The translations under genes were made by a program, and so were the position numbers. Shown one piece after another: positions 29,820 to 38,393 of a stretch of 64,000 nucleotides of DNA. Origin of the DNA: Comamonas thiooxydans (GTDB lineage Bacteria > Pseudomonadota > Gammaproteobacteria > Burkholderiales > Burkholderiaceae_C); contig NZ_AP026738.1 of NCBI RefSeq assembly GCF_002157685.2, forward strand, positions 1,612,001 through 1,676,000, in the 5' to 3' direction. The notes beneath the pieces were generated by a model. It did not search any database and had not been told where the DNA came from. It saw nothing but the letters and a program-made list of their open reading frames with translations. How positions within the stretch are numbered: position 1 is the first letter of the stretch; each line of letters begins with the position of its first letter.

Positions 29820-30797
29820 ATGAGCAACAAGCCTCGCATTCTGATTGCCCGCGCCATTTCACCCGAGGTGGTGCAGCGGCTGCAGCAGCACTTTGAGGTG
29901 CAGTCCAATCAGGACGATGTGGTCTGGTCTCCGGCAGAGCTGGCGCAGCAGTTGCAGGGCAAGGACGGCGTGCTGACCACGGGTTCGCAGCGCATCGATG
30001 CCGAGCTGCTGGCATCCTGCCCGCAGCTCAAGATCGTGGCCAATATGGCGGTGGGCTACAACAATTTCGATGTGCCCGCGATGACGGCTGCGGGCGTGCA
30101 GGGCACGAATGCTCCCGATGTGCTGACCGAGACAACGGCCGATTTCGGCTTTGCCCTGCTGATGGCCACAGCGCGCCGCATTGCCGAGAGCGAGCACTAT
30201 CTGCGTGCCGGGCTCTGGAAGGACTGGCATTACGACCTGTTTGCGGGTGCCGAGGTGCATGGCAGCACGCTGGGCATCCTGGGCATGGGCCGCATCGGCC
30301 AGGCCATTGCACGCCGTGCGGCTTACGGCTTTGGCATGGAAGTGATCTATCACAACCGCTCGCGCCTGGATGCTGCCCTGGAAGCCGAGTGCAAGGCCAG
30401 CTATGTCGGCAAGCAGGAGCTGCTCGAGCGTGCAGACCATCTGATGCTGGTGCTGCCATTCACCCCCGAAAACCGCCACACCATAGGCGCGGCAGAAATT
30501 GCGCAGATGAAGCCCACGGCCACGCTGATCAATATTGCGCGTGGCGGCATCGTCGATGATGCGGCTCTGGCCCAGGCACTCAAGGATAAGCGCATTGCCG
30601 CAGCGGGGCTGGACGTGTTCGAGGGTGAGCCTGTCGTGCATCCAGATCTGCTGACCGTGCCCAATGTGGTGCTGACACCTCATATCGCCAGCGCCACCAA
30701 GGGCACGCGTACGGCCATGGCGGGTCTGGCGGCAGACAACCTGATCTCGTTCTTTGCCGGCAAGGGGCCGCTGACGCCCGTCAATCAGCTGGCCTGA
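29820..30797 (+). CDS. D-2-hydroxyacid dehydrogenase (glyoxylate/hydroxypyruvate reductase type)
   Basis: A 325-residue D-isomer-specific dehydrogenase. Motifs are the NAD(P) loop LGILGMGRIGQAIARRA (about residue 150), the catalytic Arg in NIARGGIVDDAAL, and the His in LTPHIASAT. The basic residue after the second strand (HNRSR) favours NADPH, as in GhrB. Members reduce glyoxylate, hydroxypyruvate or 2-keto-gluconate. AGAGGAAA precedes ATG 29820. A terminator follows at 30880. Confidence 0.88.
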   Translation: MSNKPRILIARAISPEVVQRLQQHFEVQSNQDDVVWSPAELAQQLQGKDGVLTTGSQRIDAELLASCPQLKIVANMAVGYNNFDVPAMTAAGVQGTNAPDVLTETTADFGFALLMATARRIAESEHYLRAGLWKDWHYDLFAGAEVHGSTLGILGMGRIGQAIARRAAYGFGMEVIYHNRSRLDAALEAECKASYVGKQELLERADHLMLVLPFTPENRHTIGAAEIAQMKPTATLINIARGGIVDDAALAQALKDKRIAAAGLDVFEGEPVVHPDLLTVPNVVLTPHIASATKGTRTAMAGLAADNLISFFAGKGPLTPVNQLA

Positions 30798-30879
30798 TGC
30801 AGCGATTAGGCCGTATCACGTCATATCAGTTTGAGGGCGAATACGTGCTCTGAGTGCGTTGTCGGCTTTGATAATTTCT

Positions 30880-30915
30880 GCCCGCTTGGCGTCTGTGCGC
30901 ACAGCGGGCTTTTTT
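30880..30915 (+). terminator. Terminator after the hydroxyacid dehydrogenase gene
   Basis: GCCCGCT and AGCGGGC with an inner GTGCGCAC, followed by TTTTTT. Confidence 0.8.
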
Positions 30916-30933
30916 ATATCAAGCGAGACAGCA

Positions 30934-31341
30934 ATGCCTTTTATCCGCACCAGCGTCCACAAGGACACCACGCCCGCCCAGCGCCAGGCCATCGTCAACG
31001 GTATTCATCAGGCCCTGATCGACGGCATCGGCATGCCCGCCGATGAGCTGTTCAACATGGTTGAGGAATATGACGAGCAGAAGTTCTTCTTCAGCCGCAC
31101 CTTCAACGGCTACAAGCGCTCGGACCGCGTGGTCGTGGTCGAGATCACCATGCGCCGTGGGCGCAGCGATGCCATGAAGCGCGCGCTGTACGCCAACATC
31201 GCTGCCAATCTGGAAAAAGATGCGGACGTCGCACCCAGCGATGTGTTCATTTTCACGCACGAAAACGACTATTCCGACTGGTCCGTGGGCGGCGGCAAGT
31301 TCGCCATGGCCATTGCCCAGCAAGTGGGCCCCGACGCCTGA
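30934..31341 (+). CDS. Tautomerase family protein
   Basis: A 135-residue protein beginning MPFIRTSV. Pro1, exposed after Met removal, is the catalytic base of the tautomerase superfamily. The size and motifs (EEYDEQKFFFSRTFNGYKRSD and SDVFIFTHENDYSDWSVGGG) fit the longer tautomerase_2 type rather than 4-oxalocrotonate tautomerase. The substrate is unknown. The start is fixed by the need for MP; the upstream frame overlaps a terminator. Confidence 0.85.
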   Translation: MPFIRTSVHKDTTPAQRQAIVNGIHQALIDGIGMPADELFNMVEEYDEQKFFFSRTFNGYKRSDRVVVVEITMRRGRSDAMKRALYANIAANLEKDADVAPSDVFIFTHENDYSDWSVGGGKFAMAIAQQVGPDA

Positions 31342-31357
31342 TTCCTGCGTCAACCGA

Positions 31358-31386
31358 TTGCAGCCTCGCTGTCACCAAGGCTGCAA
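31358..31386 (+). terminator. Weak terminator hairpin after the tautomerase gene
   Basis: TTGCAGCCT pairs with AGGCTGCAA around an 11-base loop. There is little U-run. Confidence 0.4.
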
Positions 31387-31575
31387 CCGGAAGCAGCACT
31401 TTTGACTGCATTGAATTTTTCGTGGCTCTGAGGACTGATAATTTGCCTGCGCGCTAGTGCTTGCAAACTTCAGTCTGCAATGCCCATGGCGGAAATTCAA
31501 TGAATAGGTCTGTAGCGCTTTTCTGATAAGTGCTTGCAGCTATGGAAAAAAGAGTGCGAAAGGCGTGGCAAGACA

Positions 31576-33228
31576 GTGACTACGTGGTGGCTTGGGTTTG
31601 CGGCGCTGGCCGTATTGATGGTGGGCCTGCTTCTGGTGCTGCTGTGGTGGCTGCAGGGGCTGCGCCGTCAGACGGAACTTGCTCTGGGCCCTGATGCGAT
31701 GAGGCTGCAAGCCCAGCTGCTGCAGGGATTGCAGGGGCTGGATGTCAGGCTGCAGCAGCTGGAGCGCAGCAGCCAGAGTACCCAGATGACGGTGGCCAAG
31801 AGCGATGGAGCCCTGGACCGTGTCACCCAGCATGTACAGACCCAGTTGACCCAGGCCCAGCAGGATGCACTGGCCGCAAGGCGCGAGCAGGCTGCGGCGC
31901 TGGCATCCTTTCGTGAAGACGTTGCCCAGCTGGCGCAGCGGCTGACGGGCGACAGCCAGCAGGCGCGCGCGGCACTGGCCCAAAGCAGTGCGGAGCAGGC
32001 CGTCCATGTCCAGCAGCGCTTCGAGGCCCTGGCTGAGACCACGCGCGGCACGCTGGACTCGCTCAAGGGCGACATCCAGCAGCAGCTCACGCATATGAGT
32101 ACCAATATGGGGGCTGCGCTCAAGGATCAGCTGGGCAGCAATGGCGAGCAGCTGCGCCATCAGTTTGCCGTGCTGCAGGATGCGGTGAGCCAGCAGCTGG
32201 CTGCGCTGACGCAGGGCCAGCAGACCACGGCCGAGCAGCTGCGTGCAACGCTCAACGAGCGCCTGGCCACGATTCAGAGCGACAACGCCCTCAAGCTCGA
32301 CGAGATGCGCCGCACCGTCGATGAAAAACTGCATGCCACGCTGGAGCAGCGTCTGGGCGAGTCCTTCAAGCTGGTCAGCGACCGGCTGGAGCAGGTGCAC
32401 AAGGGGCTGGGCGAGATGCAGACCCTGGCGGGCAGCGTAGGCGATCTGAAGCGCGTGATGACCAATGTGAAGTCGCGCGGCACCTGGGGCGAGCTGCAGC
32501 TGGGCAGCATCATCGACAATGTGCTCACGCCCGAGCAGTACGCCAGAAACGTCAAGACCGTGCCCGACAGCGATGATCTGGTCGAGTTCGCCATCCGGCT
32601 GCCGGGGCGCAACGACGAGCATCCCGTCTGGCTGCCCATCGATGCCAAATATCCGGTCGAGCATTACCAGCGCCTGCAGGATGCCCAGGACAGTGCCGAC
32701 AGGGTGGGCATTGTCGCGGCGGGCAATGCCTTCGAGACATCGATTCGCGGCGAAGCCAGAAAGATTGCGAGCAAGTACATCGCGCCGCCGCACACCACGG
32801 ATTTCGCCGTCATGTATCTGCCCACCGAGGGCCTGTTTGCCGAAGTGCTACGCCGTCCGGGACTGGTCGAGGCGCTGCAGAACGAGCATCGCATCGTGAT
32901 TACCGGCCCCGCGAATCTGGCCGCCATGCTCAGCAGCCTGCAGATGGGTTTCAAGACGCTGGCGATCGAGAAGCGCTCCTCCGAAGTCTGGGGCGTGCTC
33001 GGACAGGTCAAGACCGAGTTCGGCAAGTTCGGCGAGGTGGTGGAGGCCACGCGCAAGTCCATCGATGCCGCTGCGCGCAAGTTCGATCAGGTGGGTGTGC
33101 GCACGCGCGCCATTCAGCGCCATTTGCGTAATGTGCAGGAGCTGCCGAATGAAGCAGGGCAGGAGCAGCCCCTGTTTCCGGCCACCTCGTCTGGAGGCGA
33201 TCAGACCGCCGGCGAGGATGAAGAATGA
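31576..33228 (+). CDS. rmuC: DNA recombination protein RmuC
   Basis: About 550 residues. It has one N-terminal membrane anchor (TWWLGFAALAVLMVGLLLVLL), a long coiled coil (about residues 40-290) and the conserved RmuC nuclease-like domain with MTNVKSRGTWGELQLG, WLPIDAKYPVEHY and YIAPPHTTDFAVMYLPTEGLF. RmuC limits genome rearrangement at inverted repeats. GTG at 31576 was chosen because the anchor starts directly after it; a TTG 14 codons upstream is possible. Its stop overlaps the start of the MFS gene by 4 bases, so the two are co-translated. Confidence 0.88.
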   Translation: MTTWWLGFAALAVLMVGLLLVLLWWLQGLRRQTELALGPDAMRLQAQLLQGLQGLDVRLQQLERSSQSTQMTVAKSDGALDRVTQHVQTQLTQAQQDALAARREQAAALASFREDVAQLAQRLTGDSQQARAALAQSSAEQAVHVQQRFEALAETTRGTLDSLKGDIQQQLTHMSTNMGAALKDQLGSNGEQLRHQFAVLQDAVSQQLAALTQGQQTTAEQLRATLNERLATIQSDNALKLDEMRRTVDEKLHATLEQRLGESFKLVSDRLEQVHKGLGEMQTLAGSVGDLKRVMTNVKSRGTWGELQLGSIIDNVLTPEQYARNVKTVPDSDDLVEFAIRLPGRNDEHPVWLPIDAKYPVEHYQRLQDAQDSADRVGIVAAGNAFETSIRGEARKIASKYIAPPHTTDFAVMYLPTEGLFAEVLRRPGLVEALQNEHRIVITGPANLAAMLSSLQMGFKTLAIEKRSSEVWGVLGQVKTEFGKFGEVVEATRKSIDAAARKFDQVGVRTRAIQRHLRNVQELPNEAGQEQPLFPATSSGGDQTAGEDEE

Positions 33229-34418
33229 ATGCGGCCCTGCTGCGCCTGATCCTCGCGCAAGTCTGTATCCACGGCACCATGACCGGAATGCGCATGGCCA
33301 CGCCGCTTTTGGCGCTCAAGGAGGGCTATAGCGCGGCTGCTGTCGGCATGCTGCTGGCGCTGTTCGCACTGACCCAGGTGTTTCTGTCCCTGCCCGCGGG
33401 GCGCTATGCGGACCGTCACGGGCTCAAGCGCCCGCTCATCATCAGCGTGGTGGCCGCATGTTCCGGGGCCGGAGTGGCCGTGCTGTTCCCGATTTATCCG
33501 GTGCTGTGCCTGAGCGCTTTGCTGACGGGTGGCGCGGCCGGCATGGCGCTCATCGCCCTGCAGCGCCATGTGGGGCGCATGGCACACAACAAGGACGAGC
33601 TGCGCAAGGTCTTCAGCTGGCTGGCGATCGGGCCGGCTATCTCCAATTTTTTGGGACCGTTTGCGGCCGGGCTGCTGATCGACTATGCCGGTGGTGAAGC
33701 TGCCAGCACCACGGGCTTCAGGGCGGCCTTCCTGCTGCTGGCCCTGATGCCTCTGGCGGCCTGGTTCTGGGTCAGAACGGTGCAGGAGCTGCCCGCGCTG
33801 CAGACCGGTGCTGCGAACCAGAAGGCAACGGCCTGGGATCTGGTGCAGAACCGGGGCTTCAGGCGCCTGTTGCTGCTGAACTGGGCGCTTTCCTCTTGCT
33901 GGGACGTGCATACCTTTGTCGTTCCCATTCTGGGTCATGAACGCGGACTGCCTGCCTCGGTGATAGGCAGCATCCTGGGCGCCTTTGCGATTGCTGCGGC
34001 CGTGATCCGCATGCTGATGCCCATCATCACGCGCCGCCTGGCCGAATCGCAAGTGGTGCTGGGTGCCATGGTTGCCGCTTGCGCCCTGTTCATCGCCTAT
34101 CCCTTCATGCCCGGTGCCTGGAGCATGGGCGCCTGTTCGGTCTTGCTGGGCATTGTGCTGGGATCGGTGCAGCCCATGGTGATGAGCATGATTCACCAGA
34201 TCACGCCACCCGAGCGCCATGGAGAGGCGCTGGGATTGCGCATGATGGCCATCAACGGCTCCAGCGTGCTGATGCCGGTACTGTTCGGCTCGCTGGGCAC
34301 GGTGGTCGGTGTCTCGGCCCTGTTCTGGGCGGTGGGGGTGCTCGTCGGGGTGTCCTCGCGCCTGCCCTGGCTGATAGGCAAGCAGGATATGCCGGCCGAT
34401 GAGTGGGGCGGTCATTAA
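33225..34418 (+). CDS. Major facilitator superfamily transporter
   Basis: A 397-residue protein with 12 predicted membrane segments and the MFS motif A variant (GRYADRHGLKRP) between TM2 and TM3. The substrate is not predictable; the short loops resemble drug/proton antiporters. ATGA overlap with rmuC shows translational coupling. A bidirectional terminator follows. Confidence 0.78.
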   Translation: MNAALLRLILAQVCIHGTMTGMRMATPLLALKEGYSAAAVGMLLALFALTQVFLSLPAGRYADRHGLKRPLIISVVAACSGAGVAVLFPIYPVLCLSALLTGGAAGMALIALQRHVGRMAHNKDELRKVFSWLAIGPAISNFLGPFAAGLLIDYAGGEAASTTGFRAAFLLLALMPLAAWFWVRTVQELPALQTGAANQKATAWDLVQNRGFRRLLLLNWALSSCWDVHTFVVPILGHERGLPASVIGSILGAFAIAAAVIRMLMPIITRRLAESQVVLGAMVAACALFIAYPFMPGAWSMGACSVLLGIVLGSVQPMVMSMIHQITPPERHGEALGLRMMAINGSSVLMPVLFGSLGTVVGVSALFWAVGVLVGVSSRLPWLIGKQDMPADEWGGH

Positions 34419-34440
34419 CCGGGCCGGCTGCATGCATTGA

Positions 34441-34466
34441 AAAAGAGCGCCCCGGGGCGCTCTTTT
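34441..34466. terminator. Bidirectional terminator between the MFS gene and lapB
   Basis: Perfect 26-base palindrome built from AAAAGAGCGCCCC and its complement, between two converging genes. Confidence 0.88.
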
Positions 34467-34482
34467 GTCTTCTGGAAGTGCT

Positions 34483-35640
34483 TTACAGCTCTTCGACCCG
34501 GCGTGCAGGGTAGCTGTCCCAGCTCTGGCAGCCGGGGCAATGCCAGAAATGGGTGCGGGCTTCAAAGCCGCAGGCCGCACAGCGATAGCGGGTCAGGGGC
34601 TTGGTGGCATGGTTCAGCGCCTTCTGCACGGGGGCATGGTACTGCTCTTCGGTCAGAGTCTCGCCTTCCAGCCATTGGGCGGCCGCCACCAGGGAGGACT
34701 CGTGCTCCAGATGCTTCACCAGGCGCTGTCGGCCGGGCGCTGCCGCATCGCCGCTTTTCTGGTCGATGGCGACCAGTGCCTGCAGCAGGTCCAGCGAGGG
34801 TGCCTGCTCATAGTGCTTGAGCAGCAGATTGTGGGCCTCTCCCAGAGCACCTGTTGCCTCGGCCACTTCCACCAGCAGGCTGGCCGCCAGGGGCAGGGCT
34901 GCGGGGCTGTTCTGTGCCAGAGCCTGAAGGCTCGACAAAGCCTGCGCGGACTGGCCCTGTCGATGCTGAAGCTGAGCCAGCTCCAGACGGGGGCGCGGAG
35001 CTTGCGGCGCAGTCTCCAGAGCCTGCCTGAGCTGTGCAAAAGCCTTGTCGAGTTGGCCTTGGGCCACCTGGGATTGAGCGTCTTCACAAAGGTAATGGGC
35101 CAGCCGGGTGCTGAAGTCTCCCTGGCCCGAAGCCTGCATCTTGCGCACGATGGCCGCAGCCTGGGCCCAGTCGCGCGAGCGCTCGTAAATGGCCAGCAGC
35201 GCCAGGCGTGCTTCGCCTTCGTACTGCGTGCCTTCGAGGCGGTTCAGAGCCTCCTCGGCGCGATCCAGCAGGCCGGCCTTGAGAAAGTCCTGTGCCAGCG
35301 CATGCTGGGCACGGTCCCGGTCGGGACGGGTGAGGTCGGCACGGCTGAGCAGATGCTCATGGACGCGCACCGCACGGTTGTATTCGCCGCGGCGGCGAAA
35401 CAGATTGCCCAGTGCAAAGTGCAGTTCGGTGGTGTCGGGGTCGTTCTGCACGGCCTCGATAAAGGCATCGATGGCCTTGTCCTGCTGTTCGTTGAGCAGA
35501 AAGTTCAGGCCTTTGAAGTACGCCTTGGGAGCCTGGCGGTTGTCGGCACGCACCTGGCGCAAATCCCAGCGAGAGGCCAGCCAGCCCAGCACAAAGGCTG
35601 CAGGCAGGCCCAGCAAAATCCAAGTCAGATTAAATTCCAT
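34483..35640 (-). CDS. lapB: Lipopolysaccharide assembly protein LapB (YciM)
   Basis: A 385-residue protein. It has an N-terminal membrane anchor (LTWILLGLPAAFVLGWLA), a series of TPR repeats (about residues 35-340) and a C-terminal rubredoxin-like metal site with CAAC and CPGC pairs (YRCAACGF, WHCPGCQSW). LapB works with FtsH to control LpxC and so the amount of LPS. The start at 35640 (MEFNLTW) overlaps the end of lapA by 11 bases, the usual lapAB arrangement. Confidence 0.92.
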   Translation of the reverse strand: MEFNLTWILLGLPAAFVLGWLASRWDLRQVRADNRQAPKAYFKGLNFLLNEQQDKAIDAFIEAVQNDPDTTELHFALGNLFRRRGEYNRAVRVHEHLLSRADLTRPDRDRAQHALAQDFLKAGLLDRAEEALNRLEGTQYEGEARLALLAIYERSRDWAQAAAIVRKMQASGQGDFSTRLAHYLCEDAQSQVAQGQLDKAFAQLRQALETAPQAPRPRLELAQLQHRQGQSAQALSSLQALAQNSPAALPLAASLLVEVAEATGALGEAHNLLLKHYEQAPSLDLLQALVAIDQKSGDAAAPGRQRLVKHLEHESSLVAAAQWLEGETLTEEQYHAPVQKALNHATKPLTRYRCAACGFEARTHFWHCPGCQSWDSYPARRVEEL

Positions 35641-35965
35641 GCACGTCGCCCGGCGCAATGATCGAAGAAGAGTTCTGTTCCTTCACCGCAGGTGCTGCAC
35701 TGGCAGCGTTGACTGCGGCGTTCGGTGCCTGTTGAGTGGCCTGTGCCTCGCGCGCTGCGCTGCGATGCTTGAGCCAGCGTGGCACCATGCCCAGCACTCC
35801 GACAAAAAGGCCCAGCGCAAAAGCCGCCAGAACCACCAGCACCAGAGGTGCCGTCCAGGCCGTGCCAAAGAAGAAATGCACGGTGGCGTCTTGCTGGTTG
35901 TTGAGTGCGAATGCGAACAGAGTGAAAAAAATGGCTGCCTTGAGCAGCCACAGCAGGTATTTCAT
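35630..35965 (-). CDS. lapA: Lipopolysaccharide assembly protein LapA domain protein
   Basis: A 111-residue DUF1049 protein with two membrane segments (residues 5-22 and 40-62) and the family motif NNQQDATVHFFFG. It partners LapB at the inner membrane. It is overlapped by lapB and preceded by ihfB 110 bases upstream, an order conserved in betaproteobacteria. Confidence 0.9.
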   Translation of the reverse strand: MKYLLWLLKAAIFFTLFAFALNNQQDATVHFFFGTAWTAPLVLVVLAAFALGLFVGVLGMVPRWLKHRSAAREAQATQQAPNAAVNAASAAPAVKEQNSSSIIAPGDVHGI

Positions 35966-36075
35966 GCTTCCCTTTATGCGCCTTGTGTGACGGGAAGATT
36001 TTAGGCCAGCCTATGCACGGACAGGCAAACGGACGGCATGCCCGGCTCTGAGGTGGCTGACGATGTCCGCGGACT

Positions 36076-36396
36076 TCAGGCGGTCTGCGGCTGCTGGGCA
36101 GCGGAGTCTTCGGCCTTGAGATTGTCCACGGCTTCGCGCAAGGCCTTGCCGGGCTTGAAATGAGGAACGCGCTTGGAGGGAACCTGAACGGACTCGCCGG
36201 AGCGGGGGTTGCGGCCTATGCGGGGCTGGCGGTGATTGATGGCAAAGCTGCCAAAGCCGCGAATTTCAATACGGTGACCGCGCACCAAGGCATCGCTGAC
36301 GGCGTCCAGAATGGTTTTGACGGCCTGCTCGGCATCACGTTGGTTGAGTTGGCCAAATTGGGCGGCAAGTTCTTCGACGAGATCGGATCGGGTCAT
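36076..36396 (-). CDS. ihfB: Integration host factor subunit beta
   Basis: A 106-residue DNABII protein. It has the IHF-beta N terminus [17 protein letters not shown] and the DNA-binding arm with [28 protein letters not shown], including the intercalating Pro. IHF bends DNA in recombination, replication and transcription. It lies downstream of rpsA, as in E. coli. Confidence 0.95.
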   Translation of the reverse strand: MTRSDLVEELAAQFGQLNQRDAEQAVKTILDAVSDALVRGHRIEIRGFGSFAINHRQPRIGRNPRSGESVQVPSKRVPHFKPGKALREAVDNLKAEDSAAQQPQTA

Positions 36397-36426
36397 CGGG
36401 TGGCGGAGGCTCTAGGTTGAAAACAA

Positions 36427-36451
36427 CAACGGGCGCACAGGGCGCCCGTTG
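36427..36451 (-). terminator. Terminator after rpsA
   Basis: CAACGGGCGC and GCGCCCGTTG around ACAGG; on the minus strand followed by TTGTTTTC. ihfB therefore probably also has its own promoter. Confidence 0.7.
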
Positions 36452-36505
36452 TCTTTGACGCTTAGCGGTCAGTCAGGCGAGCTGGCTGACCGGCTGATGC
36501 AAGAT

Positions 36506-38188
36506 TTACTTGTCAGCGTCCAGCTTGGCGCGCAGCAGAGCGCCCAGGCTGGTGGTACCAGCGTTTTCCTTGGAGGACTGAGCCGACAGGGAAGCCATGG
36601 CGACTTGCTGTTCAGCGTGATCCTTTTGCTTGATGGACAGCTGGATGTTGCGGCTCTTGCGATCCACGTTCACCACCACGGCAGTCACTTCGTCGCCTTC
36701 CTTCAGGACGGAACGAGCATCTTCCACCCGGTCTTGCGAGATTTCGGAAGCGCGCAGGTAGCCGATGATGTCTTCACCCAGGTCGATTTCAGCGCCCTTG
36801 GCGTCCACAGTCTTGACCTTGCCGGTCACAACTTGGCCCTTGTCGTTCACGGTCACGAAGGTCGTGAAGGGGTCGCTGTCCAGCTGCTTGATGCCCAGGG
36901 AGATGCGCTCGCGCTCAACGTCCACGGCCAGCACGATGGCTTCGACTTCTTGACCCTTCTTGTAGTTACGAACAGCGGCTTCGCCGGCTTCGTTCCACGA
37001 CAGGTCAGACAGGTGCACCAGGCCGTCGATACCGGCAGCCAGACCCACGAACACGCCGAAGTCGGTGATGGACTTGATGGGGCCCTTCACGCGGTCGCCG
37101 CGCTTGGTGTTCTGGGCGAATTCTTGCCAGGGGTTAGCCTTGCACTGCTTCATGCCCAGGGAGATGCGACGCTTGTCTTCGTCGATTTCCAGAACCATGA
37201 CTTCCACTTCGTCGCCCAGGGACACGAGCTTGGTGGGAGCGATGTTCTTGTTGGTCCAGTCCATTTCGGAAACGTGCACCAGGCCTTCGATGCCGGGTTC
37301 CAGTTCCACGAATGCGCCGTAGTCAGCAATGTTGGTGACCTTGCCGAACAGACGGGTGGCGGAGGGGTAGCGGCGAGCCACGCCCATCCAGGGATCGTCG
37401 CCCATTTGCTTCAGGCCCAGGGACACGCGGTTCTTTTCGGTGTCGAACTTCAGGATCTTGGCAGTGATTTCCTGGCCAGCAGTCACCACTTCGGAGGGGT
37501 GACGCACACGGCGCCATGCCATGTCGGTGATGTGCAGCAGGCCGTCGATACCGCCCAGGTCCACGAACGCACCGTATTCGGTGATGTTCTTGACCACGCC
37601 CTGAACGATAGCGCCTTCCTTCAGGGTTTCCATCAGCTTGGCGCGCTCTTCGCCCATGGAGGCTTCCACCACAGCGCGGCGCGACAGCACCACGTTGTTG
37701 CGCTTGCGATCCAGCTTGATGACCTTGAATTCCAGGGTCTTGTTTTCGTAGGGAGTCAGGTCCTTGATGGGACGTGTGTCGATCAGCGAACCGGGCAGGA
37801 AAGCGCGGATGCCGTTGACCAGAACGGTCAGGCCGCCCTTGACCTTGCCGGAAGTGGTGCCGGTCACGAATTCGCCGGATTCCAGAGCCTTTTCCAGCGA
37901 CAGCCAGGAAGCCAGACGCTTGGCGGTGTCACGGGACAGGATGGTGTCGCCGTAGCCGTTTTCGATGGAGCCGATGGCCACGGACACGAAGTCACCCACT
38001 TGGACTTCGACTTCGCCCTGGTCGTTCTTGAACTCGTCGAGGGGCACGTAGGCTTCCGACTTCAGGCCGGCGTTCACCACCACGAAGTTGTGCTCAACGC
38101 GCACGACTTCAGCGGTGATAACTTCGCCAGGACGCATTTCGGTGCGTGTCAACGACTCTTCAAAAAGGGCGGCAAAAGATTCAGACAT
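36506..38188 (-). CDS. rpsA: 30S ribosomal protein S1
   Basis: A 560-residue protein with six S1 RNA-binding repeats, each ending in patterns such as [10 protein letters not shown] and [10 protein letters not shown]. It binds mRNA leaders at the 30S platform. AAGGAA precedes the ATG at 38188. It lies between aroA-cmk and ihfB, the usual cmk-rpsA-ihfB order. Confidence 0.97.
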   Translation of the reverse strand: MSESFAALFEESLTRTEMRPGEVITAEVVRVEHNFVVVNAGLKSEAYVPLDEFKNDQGEVEVQVGDFVSVAIGSIENGYGDTILSRDTAKRLASWLSLEKALESGEFVTGTTSGKVKGGLTVLVNGIRAFLPGSLIDTRPIKDLTPYENKTLEFKVIKLDRKRNNVVLSRRAVVEASMGEERAKLMETLKEGAIVQGVVKNITEYGAFVDLGGIDGLLHITDMAWRRVRHPSEVVTAGQEITAKILKFDTEKNRVSLGLKQMGDDPWMGVARRYPSATRLFGKVTNIADYGAFVELEPGIEGLVHVSEMDWTNKNIAPTKLVSLGDEVEVMVLEIDEDKRRISLGMKQCKANPWQEFAQNTKRGDRVKGPIKSITDFGVFVGLAAGIDGLVHLSDLSWNEAGEAAVRNYKKGQEVEAIVLAVDVERERISLGIKQLDSDPFTTFVTVNDKGQVVTGKVKTVDAKGAEIDLGEDIIGYLRASEISQDRVEDARSVLKEGDEVTAVVVNVDRKSRNIQLSIKQKDHAEQQVAMASLSAQSSKENAGTTSLGALLRAKLDADK

Positions 38189-38363
38189 GTAGTTCCTTGC
38201 CCGCAACCAGGTTTCCGTCGGCACCATTGCCAAGCGTTTTTAAGACTGATTGCGGAGGTTGTGGGTTTGAGACCCACGGGGGTTAAAGGTTAACAACCTT
38301 GCTGCCGGTCCGCGGTCTGCGAGAACCTGGCATCAAGGGCCAACAAGCCAGATGGAGGGCCGG

Positions 38364-38393
38364 CCTTGAAACTTCAAGCTTGAAATTTCAAGG
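38364..38393 (-). terminator. Hairpin overlapping the stop codon of aroA-cmk
   Basis: CCTTGAAA and TTTCAAGG enclose TTCAAGCTTGAA, itself a perfect palindrome. The TGA stop of the fusion gene (38388-38390) is inside the stem. It may end transcription before rpsA or slow it. Confidence 0.4.

Noticed and set aside
36449..38293. A 614-codon frame opposite rpsA, and similar long frames opposite gyrA, argG, purF and others
   Set aside because: Antisense shadows of GC-rich core genes with Gly/His/Gln-rich nonsense composition; the opposite strand encodes an unmistakable protein in each case.
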